Source of the DNA: Pollenia angustigena
Taxonomy: Eukaryota > Arthropoda > Insecta > Diptera > Polleniidae
NCBI GenBank assembly: GCA_930367215.1
Contig: OV884056.1
Span: forward strand, 51,956,308 to 52,020,307
DNA length: 64,000 nucleotides
Direction: 5' to 3'
The position numbers were made by a program, and so were the translations under genes. Every line of letters starts with the position of its first letter. Position 1 is the stretch's first letter. Positions 1-10,911 of the stretch are shown here, one piece after another. The notes below the pieces were generated by a model. The model had not been told where the DNA came from and ran no database searches. It saw only the letters and a program-made list of their open reading frames with translations.

Positions 1-355
1 TATTAAAAATTGAATTTCTGAAATATTTCCATCAGCATGCAGTATACCCACAATAACGTTTGCCACAAATCTGTTCGACGCATCGGTGGTGTCGTCTATA
101 GAGATTCAAATAAAATGTTTTTGTATTTCTTCCTTTATTTTGTTTATTGTCGACTCATAAACTATTTTTGTATATTTGTTTCGAAGAAACGATTCGGATG
201 GGATATGGAATGATGTATAGTTTTGAAGATATTGTTGTATTTTTAAATGTCGAATTTTGTATAATGGTATATCTGCTGATACAAAAGCTTCACAAAGATC
301 AATGCAAAACTTATCGGCGGCCGAAGAACTTGTAGAGCTTTGTAGAAAAGTTTGA

Positions 356-363
356 TGTAAATT
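356..363. repeat. Target-site duplication of foldback A copy 1 (left; partner at 933-940)
   Basis: TGTAAATT occurs at both borders of the foldback, exactly where the transposase reading frame is broken. Eight bases is the length made by hAT elements. Confidence 0.65.
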
Positions 364-932
364 AATTAGAATTGTGGTTATTTTGTTGAACTATTTATGG
401 TTTTTAATCCAAATTTTAATATTTTTAATTAGGCTTAAGTTCATCAAATTTAATTTTCATTAAATTATTTTTATGAAGAAAGGAATTTTACAACATGAAA
501 ATTAATTAAAATTTACTGATAATTTTTCATTCTTGACTCAATCTGGGCTCGAACCCAGGTGTTTACGGACAGGTTACCCTGACATGTTTCGATTGCAGCC
601 ACTCAATCTCTTCAGAGGGCTTGCCGTTTAACACTCGCAGCCATCGACGACTGCTGACGTCATTAGTCAAACATCAATCCTTAAACCAAATTGTATTTAA
701 CCGAGTGTTAAACGGCAAGTCCTCTGAGGAGATTGAGTGGTTGCAATCGAAACATGTCAGGGTAACCTGTCCGTAAAAACGCCTGGGTTCGAGCCCAGAT
801 TGAGTCAAGAATGAAAAATTATCAGTAAATTTTAATTAATTTTCATGTTGTAAAATTCCTTTCTTCATAAAAATAATTTAATGAAAATTAAATTTGATGA
901 ACTTAAGCCTAATTAAAAATATTAAAATTTGT
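364..932. mobile_element. Foldback element A, copy 1, with tRNA-like arms, inserted in the hAT pseudogene
   Basis: Two long complementary arms (about 405-635 and 705-930) surround a short loop. The element is bordered by TGTAAATT at 356-363 and 933-940, an 8-bp direct repeat consistent with a target duplication. The right arm holds CTGGGTTCGAGCCCAG, a perfect 5-bp T-arm with loop TTCGAGC that fits the Pol III B-box consensus GGTTCGANNCC, and an A-box-like GATTGAGTGGTTG about 50 bases upstream. The outermost ~50 bases of the left end (TAGAATTGTGGTTATTTTG...) have no partner on the right. Related copies lie at 31.9-32.9 kb and 36.8 kb. Its class is uncertain: a hAT-like foldback, or a tRNA-related SINE caught in an inverted dimer. 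Confidence 0.75.
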
Positions 933-1366
933 TGTAAATTTTTTTTTGGATTCTCTTTCTTTTAGTTCTTTGTGCTTTTTCGAATCCAGATGTTGTTTTA
1001 TGTTGTACTTTTTATCAACAGATAAAGGTTTTGAGCACACGTTACACACTAAAGCTGATCCATCCGTTTTTAAATCTGGATGAATTCGCCTTCACAAAAA
1101 GGGTCGAATTTGTTAGTGCTAATAAAAAAAAGTTGCCACATCAAAAATTATTTTTTTTGCAAAAATTTATTAAATAAGTATTTTTTCGTATGAAAAAATT
1201 AAATATTTTCTTAAAATGGCAAAATAAGTAAAAAAAGCCGATATTGGAAAAATAACTAAAAAAAGCCGATATTGCCAAAATAAGCAAAAAAAAAAAAGCT
1301 CTACCAAAAATTGCTCATTTTCTTTGTTTTTTTATGATCGGAATTTGTGTTCAATCAAAAACATTC

Positions 1367-1708
1367 ATGGCCATTTTCTCAATGTATCGACAAACTGTCT
1401 GTTACTTAATGTCAATATAAATTTATTGGACCGATAAACTGTCCGTTAACGATTTTGGGTTTCTCAATATACCGACAAAAAACAAAGTTTTCAGCTGGCA
1501 ACGCCACTCAAAATACATGTAAAAGTTGGGAGTCAGCTGATTGAATTTATCTGTACGGCAAATAAAAGGAAAAAAATTAATTGGCAGATGAGTGCCGGTT
1601 AGCTTTGCGATAAAATCGAAGCAAATGAGACATTGAGAAAACCAAATTTCTTTAATGGGCAGTTTTTCGTTGGGAAAAAAGATAATTGCCTAATGAGAAA
1701 ATGGCCAT
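1367..1708. mobile_element. MITE-like inverted repeat, 342 bp
   Basis: The left end ATGGCCATTTTCTCAATG and the inverse of the right end ATGGCCATTTTCTCATTAG match over about 15 bases. The interior repeats short modules (TCTCAATGTATCGACAAAC, TCTCAATATACCGACAAA, ACTGTCTGTTA/ACTGTCCGTTA) on the left side. No clear target duplication is visible, so the superfamily is open. Confidence 0.55.
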
Positions 1709-1719
1709 CAATCTTGTTA

Positions 1720-2750
1720 ACCAAAAAATAAGCATTTGCTTTTTTTTTGTTGCCCTACTTATAACTAAAACTATGAGTTATTTATAGATAAATCTAATTT
1801 CGTAGCAATATAATCAATTCTTTTGCAGGGGCAAAAATAGTAAAATATTTAATTGTCTGAGCGTATAGTTAAATAAAAGACGATTTTCTTTTTTGTCTGT
1901 GTATTATTGTTTCGTTGCTATCGATTGCGATTTGCTTATTTGTTAAAAATCAATAGTGACCTCTCATAAGAGCGTTAAATTCGCACATCACTTACATGTA
2001 ATATTATTTTTTTTTTCTAAAACCTGCGAGCTTCGCTCTTATGTATGTATGTAGGTCTGATCTATGAGTAAATACTTCGTGCTGTTTGATTGTTGGAAAA
2101 TTATAAATAAGTCGTAATTCATAACTTTGCAGTTTTCTTAGATTTACTTAAAATGTCGTCGACAACGTGACATTTGTGACAAACATTAAACATGATTCTC
2201 AATCGTAAACTCTTAATAATTCGTTTAAATAAAGAAAATTGTTGATTTCTTTTTTAATATCAAGCACTATAGGAGAATATAAATCTGTAAAGTGATTCAG
2301 AAGGTTTGCAGCGTTCGAGAAAGAGAACTGAAATTAACAAAATTTTGTTTTTTTATTTAAATAAGGATGCCACACGGAATACTTTATTAACAATATTAAA
2401 GCATTTTAAATCGGATTTATTAAAATTATAGTTTTTTTTTTTAACAGAGGCCAAATTCCGGCATTCGATACCGAAATTACTATACAACTTAAATTAAAAT
2501 TTTTGTTAGAGGCTATCGAGTGCCATAATGAGGCTACAGCGTTTAACAGGATTTTTTTAAAAATTAACTCAAAAATTAATTTTAAATTAAAAATTTAAAA
2601 ATGAATTGGTTCATTTACAGAAGCTTTCAAAACAGGCGATTTCATATTGAATAGCAATAAGATTAAGATTAACTAGATACTACTGGTCTGCACTCAAATC
2701 GCCCACTTATTCGTTAGTTTCTTCCACAATATTGATCATAGGCCATATTA
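1720..2750. other. AT-rich DNA without recognisable feature
   Basis: No convincing ORF or long repeat. A short segment near 2020-2050 (CCTGCGAGCTTCGCTCTTATG then TATG repeats) resembles the edge of a decayed mobile element but cannot be placed. Confidence 0.4.
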
Positions 2751-2756
2751 AGTGTA

Positions 2757-3345
2757 ATATTCTGGATCGTTGTTTAAAGAAAAGTTCAAATCCATTGGAC
2801 TGTCTTTCTCGTCTATTGAATTGGGTTTTCGGAAGGTCCCAGATATTAAGGGGGCTTGGTTGGTATATATTTATGTTAGACATGCTCATTTAAATTTAGC
2901 TATTGGAATTCAGTCAGATCGGCGCATAAATGACTGAGATATGAGATATGTATTTGCTGTGTTTTTAATGCCTTCTTTCTGTATATCTGGAGAACGGCAA
3001 AGTATCAAAATTAGGTACAAAAAATGGATGGTATTAGCGACGTCGGCATGGCACTTGCCAAACCAACGGATTATAAACTTATTTATATTTGGAGAACGAA
3101 AATAGCCAATGTTTTCGAATTAGGTGCAAACATCTCGGTAAAATATTAATGGGGTTAGAGAAGAGGGAGTGGCACTTCTTTTATAAAGACATGATCGATT
3201 TTTTATATCTGGAGAAAGGTAAGAGCCAAACTTCCAAGTTGGGTACTATCATATTGGCTATCAATACACTACATCCGACAAAATGTGGGCGGGATTGGAA
3301 AATGGGCGTGGCACAAAATAGACTTGATTTAATAAAGAACGGTAT
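2757..3345 (+). repeat. DINE-1/INE-1-like fragment with three degenerate internal tandem units
   Basis: ATATTCTGGATCG, GGGTTTTCGGAAGGTCCC and later 'ATTCAGTCAGATCGG...GACTGAGATATGAG' parallel the better copy at 52.9-53.2 kb in the same order. After that three degenerate units of roughly 100-120 bp follow, each starting TATAT(C/T)TGGAGAA(C/A)G and ending GTGGCAC or ATGGCAC (about 2982, 3084 and 3206). The open frame across them (114 residues from 3089) is a by-product of the repeats. Confidence 0.6.
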
Positions 3346-3425
3346 TTATACAACTTTCTTTCGACATAGCCGAATACAGCACTCGAGATATACATCATTT
3401 TCAAAGGACAGTATTTACCATATAT

Positions 3426-3479
3426 TATCATAAATATTTACCATATTATGGTACCATATTGTGGTAAATATTTATGATA
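3426..3479. repeat. Perfect 18-bp palindrome, 54-nt hairpin
   Basis: TATCATAAATATTTACCA pairs perfectly with TGGTAAATATTTATGATA. The centre contains a second near-palindrome (CCATATTATGGTACCATAT). Confidence 0.85.
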
Positions 3480-4250
3480 CATAGTACATACTTAAATAAA
3501 CATTGGCCTTGCTATGTTAACAATTTACCATGTAAATATAAATATTGGCCATATTATTATAAAGAGCATATATGGCTTGTTTTATAATAAGTTGACCATA
3601 TTATGATCACATGCAATTAAGTCTATAATATTGGCAAATTTGATTAAAAAAGACGAAAGTATGTTTGGAGAATACATTACGATAGTTATCCCTAGAGGAA
3701 AGGGAACTAACACTTAACTTGTCACGGGACAGTTCTAAAGTGATAGGGACCGGTTCGAGTTCTAACTCTTTATATGAAGGGGACTTGACACTTTAACATG
3801 GCGATGTCCTACGAGGAGTTTTATTGGCACCTTTTTGACGCTTTGTAACAGGTCACAGAAACAACCTAAATTCAATTTTAGTTAAAATAATGCCTGTCGC
3901 AAATATTGTCCCAAATGAACCATGTTATGAGGGCGGTTCCCCTTGATTTAAAGTAATATGTAGAATCAATCAGTTATTTCCCACACAAAATCCAGTTACA
4001 TGACAGGTTGTTTGTCAATTACCTTCAGGAGTAACTACTCTTTTAGCACATTATCACCAGTTAAGTGATATGTTCTGTTTTAACCTATCACAATTCGTTC
4101 CTTTTTATTATAAAACTGCTGTCACTTGTCACGGGATAAGTACCTTAAAACCAATTGACAAAAATTTCCCGTAGGTTTATTACAACAAATAATTCTATGT
4201 TTGCAGATTCATGATATTATAACTTTAGATTATGGCCACCGTCCAACCAT
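3480..4250. other. No recognisable feature
   Basis: AT-rich sequence with stop codons in all frames and no clear repeat partner in the window. Confidence 0.4.
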
Positions 4251-4254
4251 TATA

Positions 4255-4372
4255 TAATGTTCGGTTCTTTCTTGAAAATAGTTACAAACTGTATTAAGGG
4301 TTGTGTATGTCTACACAATCACTTAAAAAATAGATATCGTTCCTGGGTATGTGAGCCGAACGTTAAATAATG
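4255..4372 (+). repeat. Dispersed repeat L, copy 1
   Basis: The segment with ATTAAGGGTTGTGT, CTACACAA.CACT, AAATAGATATCGTTCCTGG and GAGCCGAACG recurs in inverse orientation at about 26633-26765, in the same order and spacing. Nature unknown; probably part of a mobile element. Confidence 0.65.
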
Positions 4373-5049
4373 TACTGTATATTTTCGAACACTGATTCAA
4401 ACTACGCTTTTCTTTAAGAAAGTAAGCTTCTGACGATAGCTTTGAAAGTTAATTAATGTAAAAACACAAAAATGAATTCAATTTCGTATGGAATTTGGAG
4501 AGAGAAAAATAACTTTTATTTTTTGCTTTATTTTATTTTTTAATAAAATGCTTAACTTGAAATTTTTTTGTTGATTTTTTACTTTAAAAATCGTTCCGCT
4601 CGAATTTTATTTTAAACTAGCTTAACCCGGTGCGCTTCGCTACACTGCTTTACCACATTTGAAGACTCTCTCTTTAATAGTTTTTCAGTTGAGAGATATT
4701 TAATATATGCATCCTATTGGAGGTATTTCCCCCCAGCGCCAACCTGCTTTATTTTTATTTTCAAAAGTGTAGTATACCATAAGAGTGACTTCCACAAAGT
4801 TTGAGCATTCTCACTATAACAGTTCTTAAGATATGCGGTATTAAACATTGGCATCCTATGGGGGTACCACTTTCCCCGCTGTTATTTTATTAAAATTTTG
4901 GGGTTCAGAAGATCCTACTACGAAAAGTTCAACAAAATGCGTGCAGCGGCTCTTATTTGTATTTCTATCTATGAGGGGTACTGCTCCTCCTCTGTCTATC
5001 CCGCCCATTTCTATATTAAAATTTATAGTTTACAAAAAAGTAGTTTAAA

Positions 5050-5180
5050 TTTTTGGGAATACAAAATTTTAATTTCAAAAGATTTTGTTATTCGTTCTTT
5101 TGTCAAGAATAAAAACTGGTAATTAAGCACGTATAACAAAATCTTTTGAAATTAAAATTTTGTATTCCCAAAAATTGAAA
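5050..5180. repeat. 46-bp inverted repeat (part of element K)
   Basis: GGGAATACAAAATTTTAATT followed by TCAAAAGATTTTGTTAT is mirrored after a ~37-base loop by its reverse complement. The loop motif (GTCAAGAATAAAAACTGG, AATTAAGCACG) recurs at 5573-5605. Confidence 0.75.
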
Positions 5181-5269
5181 TTACTTTTTGATAATAAACA
5201 GGCAAGTGCACGGCCTAAAAAATACTTAATTGACAACATCTTTTGTAAGTTGTTGTGTTGTTTTATTTT

Positions 5270-5615
5270 GTTTTTCTTAACCTACTTACAACTACAATTA
5301 ATGTTGAGAGAATTTCAACTAATTGTGGTGGGGAATGTAAGACGAGATAAACCCACTGTTGTTTATTGTTGATGTGTTTTGTTTAAGCTTTGATATTGTT
5401 ACAAGTAGAACTGTTGCTATAATTCTTATACGTTTAACAGTTTTATTTGGCTTAATATCTTTAGTTTTTCTAAAATCTTTATGGATGAAGTTTCCTGATG
5501 ATCTGGCCTAAGCAACCAGTGAAATGCATAGGAATAGCTTATCCCATCAACGATAAATTTCAAGTGTTTTTGTCAAGAATAAAAACTGGAAATTAAGCAC
5601 GAATAACAAAATCTT
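5270..5615 (+). repeat. Dispersed repeat K, copy 1
   Basis: Recurs reverse-complemented at 36870-37205. Shared landmarks in order: CTTACAACTACAATTAATGT, GGGGAATGTAAGA, TTGATATTGTTACAAGT, GATCTGGCCTAAGCAA, TAGCTTATCCCATCAAC and AAGAATAAAAACTGG. The short ORFs here (70 and 74 residues) are not conserved between the copies. Confidence 0.75.
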
Positions 5616-5744
5616 TTGAAATTATTTATAGTTTACCATAATAGTAGCTTTAACCACGTTTGAAGACTCTCCCTTTAATAGTGCTTCAGTTGAGCGATAT
5701 TTAATATATGCATCCTATGGGAGGTATTCCCCCAAACACTAGTT

Positions 5745-7371
5745 TAATTTAATTTTAAATCTTCACAAACTGCTTTGTAGAGTAAATATCCTGTCGTATA
5801 TTGCGAATCGCTTCTTCTTTCCTCTGTTGTTTTCTAAATTGACCGATTTAATTTCCTTATAAAATTTTTATTACCTTACATTGGTCATCTTCCATTTGTG
5901 TGGATATTTTTACAGTCTTCGTTTAATAATCTTAAGTTTCCTCATAAATTTTACAAAACAAAAAAAAAAAAAAACATCAACGTGATAGAAATAAAAAGTC
6001 GAAATTCATCAAAATTTTAATTGCAAATGAACAATTTTCTTTTTAACGCAAACATAAAAAAATCAGTATCAAAGAAGATTTTCGTTTAAGAGATGACAAC
6101 ATGCCGTAGATAATGTGGCAAAGATATAAAAAGTTCTTTTTTTAACGACATACTTTTGGAATTTCTGTTAAAAATTTTTCGTTATAAAAGAAATATTTTG
6201 TTGAAATCATGTAAATAAAAACTTAATTTCTGTGTTAATGTTTATTTATTTTGTTGCAGTACGTTTTTTTTTTTTTTTTTGTTAATTTTTCTGTTGCAAT
6301 GAACTGTGAAACTTAATAAAACATATATTTTCATTTATTGCCTGCTTTTTTTTTTGTTGCAATTATCGACCTTTGACTTTGTTTCCACATCAATTATTTT
6401 GTACAAAGCTGTTGTAGATTCGTGGGTTTAAAATGAATCTGAACAATGAAAGGATTTGCCAACATTTAATTACTGTTTAGTTTTGCGAATTAAAAAAGAA
6501 GGAAATCGTTTTGGAGTTCTTAAAATTTCTGTTTTGTGTATGTGTTTAATTTTTAAGTTGACTATATTTAGATTAAGTTATATAAGAGCTTAAAGTTCTT
6601 CATACAAAATTTATAGCCAAAATTATTTAAGGAAATTTAGTTTTCAAGGTTTATCCTACATGTAGGCTGATGCTAAATATGGACTCTAGAAAAACTTTAT
6701 GGACCGCTCAAAACTAAGAAAAGGTTAGGGTTGGTAAGTTTAAATGCGTAACCTGCAACTGCATGGCTCCTTGGAGGTCCAAAATCGTTGGCCGAAGAAA
6801 ACATGAGCATAAATTCTACATGGATTTTATGAAAAAGTCCTGAATGACAAGGTATTTAAGTATTAGAAATGAAAATCGGAAAAAATAGTTAAGTTATTTT
6901 AATTTCCATTAAAATCGAATTGAAAAGCATAAAAAACTGGCATAAACATCACGCTATCTCGAGTCTGTGGTTAGATTTTTAGAATACTTTAATGCAGAAT
7001 CAAAGTATTTTTAAATATCTTTTATAATTGATCATTTATCGGAAAAAAATAAAAGAATTTTTTTTTGGTCATGAAAAATTATATTTTTAGACCCTTTTTT
7101 GGTTAAACTCACGGGGGATTACCGCTAGGGCGAAAATATTTTGGGAAAATATAAACCACACAATCATACTTCTCGATAACATTGAAAATTTGTCATTCTT
7201 ATGCTAAGTTCACACTTGGGTTTTAAACGCGTTAAATGTGGATTTAGCTTATCTAAGCCGTTCACATTACATTTGAGATGATTAAGATGACAGATGATTA
7301 AGAAAAAAACATACAACAAACACACAAAAAAAAAAATCAAACAAATTTATATTTCTTTAAAGTATTAAAAA
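5745..7371. other. AT-rich DNA, no recognisable feature
   Basis: Poly-A and poly-T runs (5958, 6266, 6348) and scattered stops; no repeat partner recognised in the window. Confidence 0.4.
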
Positions 7372-7530
7372 TGGATAAAAACACTTTTATAAAGTTATCA
7401 GAAGATTATTTTAATCATTTTAATGATGAAATTGTGAAAATTTATGAATTATTTAAGGAAAAAAATAAAAACATTAAGCAGAAATCTTGGCCGGTTGTAC
7501 ACGACATGTTAGCGATTCTACATTATTAGG
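7372..7530 (+). CDS. Unrecognised 52-residue ORF, possible transposon exon
   Basis: ATG at 7372 opens a 52-codon frame beginning MDKNTFIKLSEDYFNHFNDE and ending HDMLAILHY before TAG. The protein is acidic and lysine-rich and looks helical. About 170 bases upstream is GCTAAGTTCACACTTGGG, and GCCGTTCACATTACA follows it; such 'TTCACACT' ends occur on some insect DNA transposons, so this could be a first exon or a remnant (the stop overlaps a GGTATG that could be a donor site). I do not recognise the protein; a chance ORF is quite possible. Confidence 0.2.
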
Positions 7531-8158
7531 TATGTTCAGTGGATTCTATGTGCTTTATGAAGTGATTTAGTTGTAATCATCTCGATTTTGAAGTGATTTT
7601 TTTCAAGCCACATGCGATGCACATAAAACTAGAGTGTAAAGGCCAAACCATAATGTGTCATGTCAATAACATGAAGCAAAAAATATTGAACTTAAGGAAA
7701 CCTTTTTGTTAAGTTTTATGAAAAGCAAAGTGCGAATCAGATTGCACAATCTGTACGGAAACAATTGATTTTGTTTTTGTTTTTTAATACATTTCAGAGA
7801 GTTTTTGTTGGTTTTTGACCGTAGGTTAAGCACGGATATGCATATTATGGTTGGACCTTAAGCCTTCTATTTGCTTTCGGTACGTATATGGGTCAGTTTT
7901 TATTTAAACGTACACGAAGATTTTTTTTCTTTTCACTTGAACGCCACAATGCAAAAATACTTGAAAGGTCACTTATATTGGAAGGATGGTTGAAATAAAA
8001 CCTTTCTCTGATGTTCAAGAATTTTTTTTTTAATTATTAAGATAATTTTTTTCAAAAAACGTCATTTTAAAAGTAAAAATTAAATTAAAGTTTAAAAGTG
8101 GCGTTCAAGACATTTACAACTTTTTATTGTTTTTTAAGGAAGGTTTTTTTTTAAATGT

Positions 8159-8166
8159 AATAAAAC
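8159..8166. repeat. Target-site duplication AATAAAAC (partner 8798-8805)
   Basis: Exact 8-bp direct repeat immediately outside both CAGGGACCG termini. Confidence 0.88.
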
Positions 8167-8797
8167 CAGGGACCGAAAACAGTTATATTGGAATTTTAAA
8201 ATAAAAAAAGCACATAGAAGTAAACGTCGAAAACCTGATTCAAGTATACCATATTGTTCCTTATGCACTTGTCAATGATAAAATATATTGATTTTTAAAA
8301 TTTTGATTTTTATTTTTTCGATCAAAAATAACAGTTATTTTTTTGAACAAAAATAACAGTTATTTTTTGATTTTTATTTTTTTGAACAAAAATAACTGTT
8401 ATTTTTTGATTTTTATTTTTTCGATTAAAAGTAACAGTTATTTTTTGATTTTTATTTTTTTGAGCAAAAATAAAAGTTATTCTCTAAAGAAATGTACGTG
8501 TTTTAATAATTTAGATGGCTTTTAATAATTATTTTAATGTGCATAAGAAATTCCAATGATAATTACACATTAAAATGAAAATTTTAATTCAACTAAATTA
8601 TTAAATCACGTACATTTATTTAGAGAATAACTTTTATTTTTGCTCGAAAAAATAAAAATCAAAAAATAACTGTTATTTTTGATCGAAAAAATAAAAATCA
8701 AAAAATAACAGTTACTTTTAATCGAAAAAATAAAAATAAAAGAGTAACTGTTTTCATCTGACTTTTATGAAAAAAGGTATAACTGTTACGGTCCCTG
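8167..8797. mobile_element. hAT-type foldback MITE, 631 bp, perfect 8-bp TSD
   Basis: The ends are CAGGGACCGAAAACAGTTAT and, inverted, CAGGGACCGTAACAGTTAT. They are flanked by AATAAAAC at 8159-8166 and 8798-8805. CAGGG ends with an 8-bp duplication are the hallmark of hAT elements. Both arms are made of tandem copies of a short unit (AACAGTTATTTTTTGA, TTTTTATTTTTT, GA.CAAAAAT), inverted between arms, so almost the whole element can fold into one hairpin. It codes for nothing; the 60-residue ORF at 8343 is translated repeat. Confidence 0.88.
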
Positions 8798-10039
8798 AAT
8801 AAAACCAAAAAGAAATTCAATAAAACTTATGAAGCAATGATCTTAAACTTAAATGTTTTTAATAATGGTGTTTGCTTCTCCAAAAATTAGCATGACGTTC
8901 AAGACATTTTTACACTTACTTATTATAAAATACTAAAACAGATTTGAAAAACCCTTCACTTAATTGTCATTCTTTTAATTCTTGAAGTTTTGTATTTTTT
9001 TTAAACACTTTCTTAGCCTAGTGCACTTCAGTTCAATGCGACGAGTATATTAGTAAAAATGAAAAAAAATTATAAAAGCGTGGCGTTCACGACATTGCGA
9101 AATAAACATCCGCGTTGACAATGTTTTAGGAAAGAAGACCGAACAAAATTGAAAAATAATTACAATATTTTGAAAACAGTTAATATGTGTTTCGAGTTTA
9201 TTTTGTTTTCAAATTTTTTAATATTGTTTATCAAACAAATGTAGCTGGAGACAAGTCGTCGGTTAATAATTTAAATGTCGTATGTGGATTTTTAGGGTTT
9301 TGAGTTTAGATCGATTCCTTAGGTTTTCCGACCTGTAGCCCGTTTCTGTATTTCTCACATCGTAAAACTTTTCGCATGAAACGTGTGAATTGCAACAAAA
9401 ATAGTGTGAAATGAAACAAAAAATTGGTTTTCTCACACAAGTGTTTCTGTATCTTTTTTTTGCGAGAATTATCTGTCATTTAAATAATTTTCCAGCAATT
9501 ATTGGAAGGATGCGAGAAAAAGTGTTTCTATAACAATATTTTGCGAAAAGTTTCTTTCAACAACTGTCAAAATAAGCCACATTTGAAATTGGTGGCGAGA
9601 AAAACAAAATGTAGATATTTTGAATTTAAAATATGTTTATAAATATAAATGATGAATGTATAATTAATATGATGAAAATAAACCAAAAACAATTGTTATA
9701 TTTTGTTATATTAAATTTTGTTTAGCCTTTTCTTGTTTTGGTTTTCATGAGTGTTGCCAGATAAATTTGTGTCAAAATCGTCAATTTCCTGAGAAAAAAA
9801 TAAAAAATATCGTCTTTTTTGTTTTAAGAATCGTGCAATTTAAAATCAATTTTAAACAAATTTGTTTCGACTTTTATTAAAAAATAATCAAACAAAAACA
9901 TAGTTACAGTTCATGGATATTTAATTATTTCATTAAATTTATATTTATTTTGTTAAGCTGGAGGATTATTTTAAAAAATTATTTATTTTCTTTAATCCGA
10001 TAAAAATTTAAAATCAGCTTTGATAACAGTATTATAAAT

Positions 10040-10285
10040 ATTCTGGGTTTTTATGGAATTGATAGTGACAACGTTGTTTTATATTTATATCGCATGTAGT
10101 CCGAAATAGTATATTATTGAAATTTAACTATATCGGTTTACAAATGGCTGAGATATAAATCTTTAATTTACCTATTCCTATAATTTTTTTTTTTTTTATC
10201 TGAAAAAGACTTGGTAGAATACCTGGTAGTTAAAATTAAAAAAATCGGTTCATAAATAAACGGGTTAAAGACCCAGTAAAATCTT
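10040..10285 (+). repeat. DINE-1-like internal fragment
   Basis: TATTCTGGGTTTTTATGG, ATGTAGTCCGAAATAGT, TATTGAAATTTAAC and GGCTGAGATATAA follow the order of the copy at 52.9-53.2 kb. Confidence 0.5.
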
Positions 10286-10614
10286 CACCTACAAAATAAT
10301 ATATTAAGTAATCAGAAACACATAAAAGCACTACATACAATTCTACTGAAAAACTAATGAATTTTACAAGGGTTGTGCCAAAATGAACAAATTCAAAAGT
10401 AACTCATTTTTTTTATCTAAATACATCCAGAAAAAAGTAGTTTTCGAAGTTCTTATGGAAGAAAGCTACTAAATAACGAGTGAAAGAAGCTTTCCATTTT
10501 GAAAAAGTTTTTACTGGGAGACAAACAAATTTCTTTCTTGCCGGAATAATGGTTTCGGCACAAAAGTGTACATATAAGATAAGAATATCAAATATCAATC
10601 ATATTTTGTATATG

Positions 10615-10617
<3 letters not shown>

Positions 10618-10681
<64 letters not shown>
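10618..10681. repeat. (TA)n microsatellite
   Basis: About 30 uninterrupted TA dinucleotides; the translated tyrosine/isoleucine ORF over it is not a gene. Confidence 0.95.
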
Positions 10682-10684
<3 letters not shown>

Positions 10685-10911
10685 TTGTATATAAGAAGTA
10701 TTAAATGTTCAAAATAAGCCAAGTCGATCCATTACTTTCCCTCGAAATTTTGCTTTTGTCGATACATTTTTTAGGGAAGAGACAAACAATTTCGAGGACA
10801 ATTTTCACAATAGGGATAAATATAAAAATTTAACCCTTGTTTCTAAAGATATCTTTTTTCTAATAAACAAACATATAAAAATATTTACAATTATCTTATT
10901 TCGAAGACTTA

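Larger units (their letters stand above)
1..1105 (-). pseudogene. hAT-family transposase pseudogene, split by a foldback element, runs off the left edge
   Basis: On the minus strand two blocks read as one hAT-type transposase. The upstream block (about 1090 to 941) encodes a BED/C2H2-like finger: CNVC followed by HLDSKKH. The downstream block (about 355 to 1) reads ADKFCIDLCEAFVSADIPL, later IPSESFLRNKYTKIVYE, and then ISIDDTTDASNRFVANVIVG, which matches the region of hAT transposases around the first catalytic aspartate (usually SIDETTD...RFVANVIVG). The gene is dead. There is an in-frame TGA at 105-107 just before ISIDD, a frame break upstream of the finger, and the two blocks are one frame apart, which slippage in the A9 run beside the junction would explain. 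Between them lies an inserted inverted-repeat element (364-932) flanked by TGTAAATT. The C-terminal half would lie outside the window. Family assignment comes from motif recognition, not a search. Confidence 0.8.
4617..5745 (-). mobile_element. Helitron-like element B with internal repeats, interrupted by a foldback segment
   Basis: Read on the minus strand the low-coordinate end is GCGCACCGGGTTAAGCTAG followed by T, which resembles a Helitron 3' end (CTRR before a T), with GCG/CGC complementarity just upstream. The body repeats a ~90-bp module three times (about 4645-4735, 4785-4870, 5650-5740), recognisable by TTGAAGACTCTC, TTCAGTTGAGA and GCATCCTAT(G/T)GGAGGTA. The first two and the third are separated by foldback element K. 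No coding capacity was seen. The Helitron call rests on the terminus only. Confidence 0.4.

Noticed and set aside
785..800. A functional tRNA gene
   Set aside because: Only the T-arm/B box and a weak A box are present; no acceptor stem or anticodon arm closes around them.
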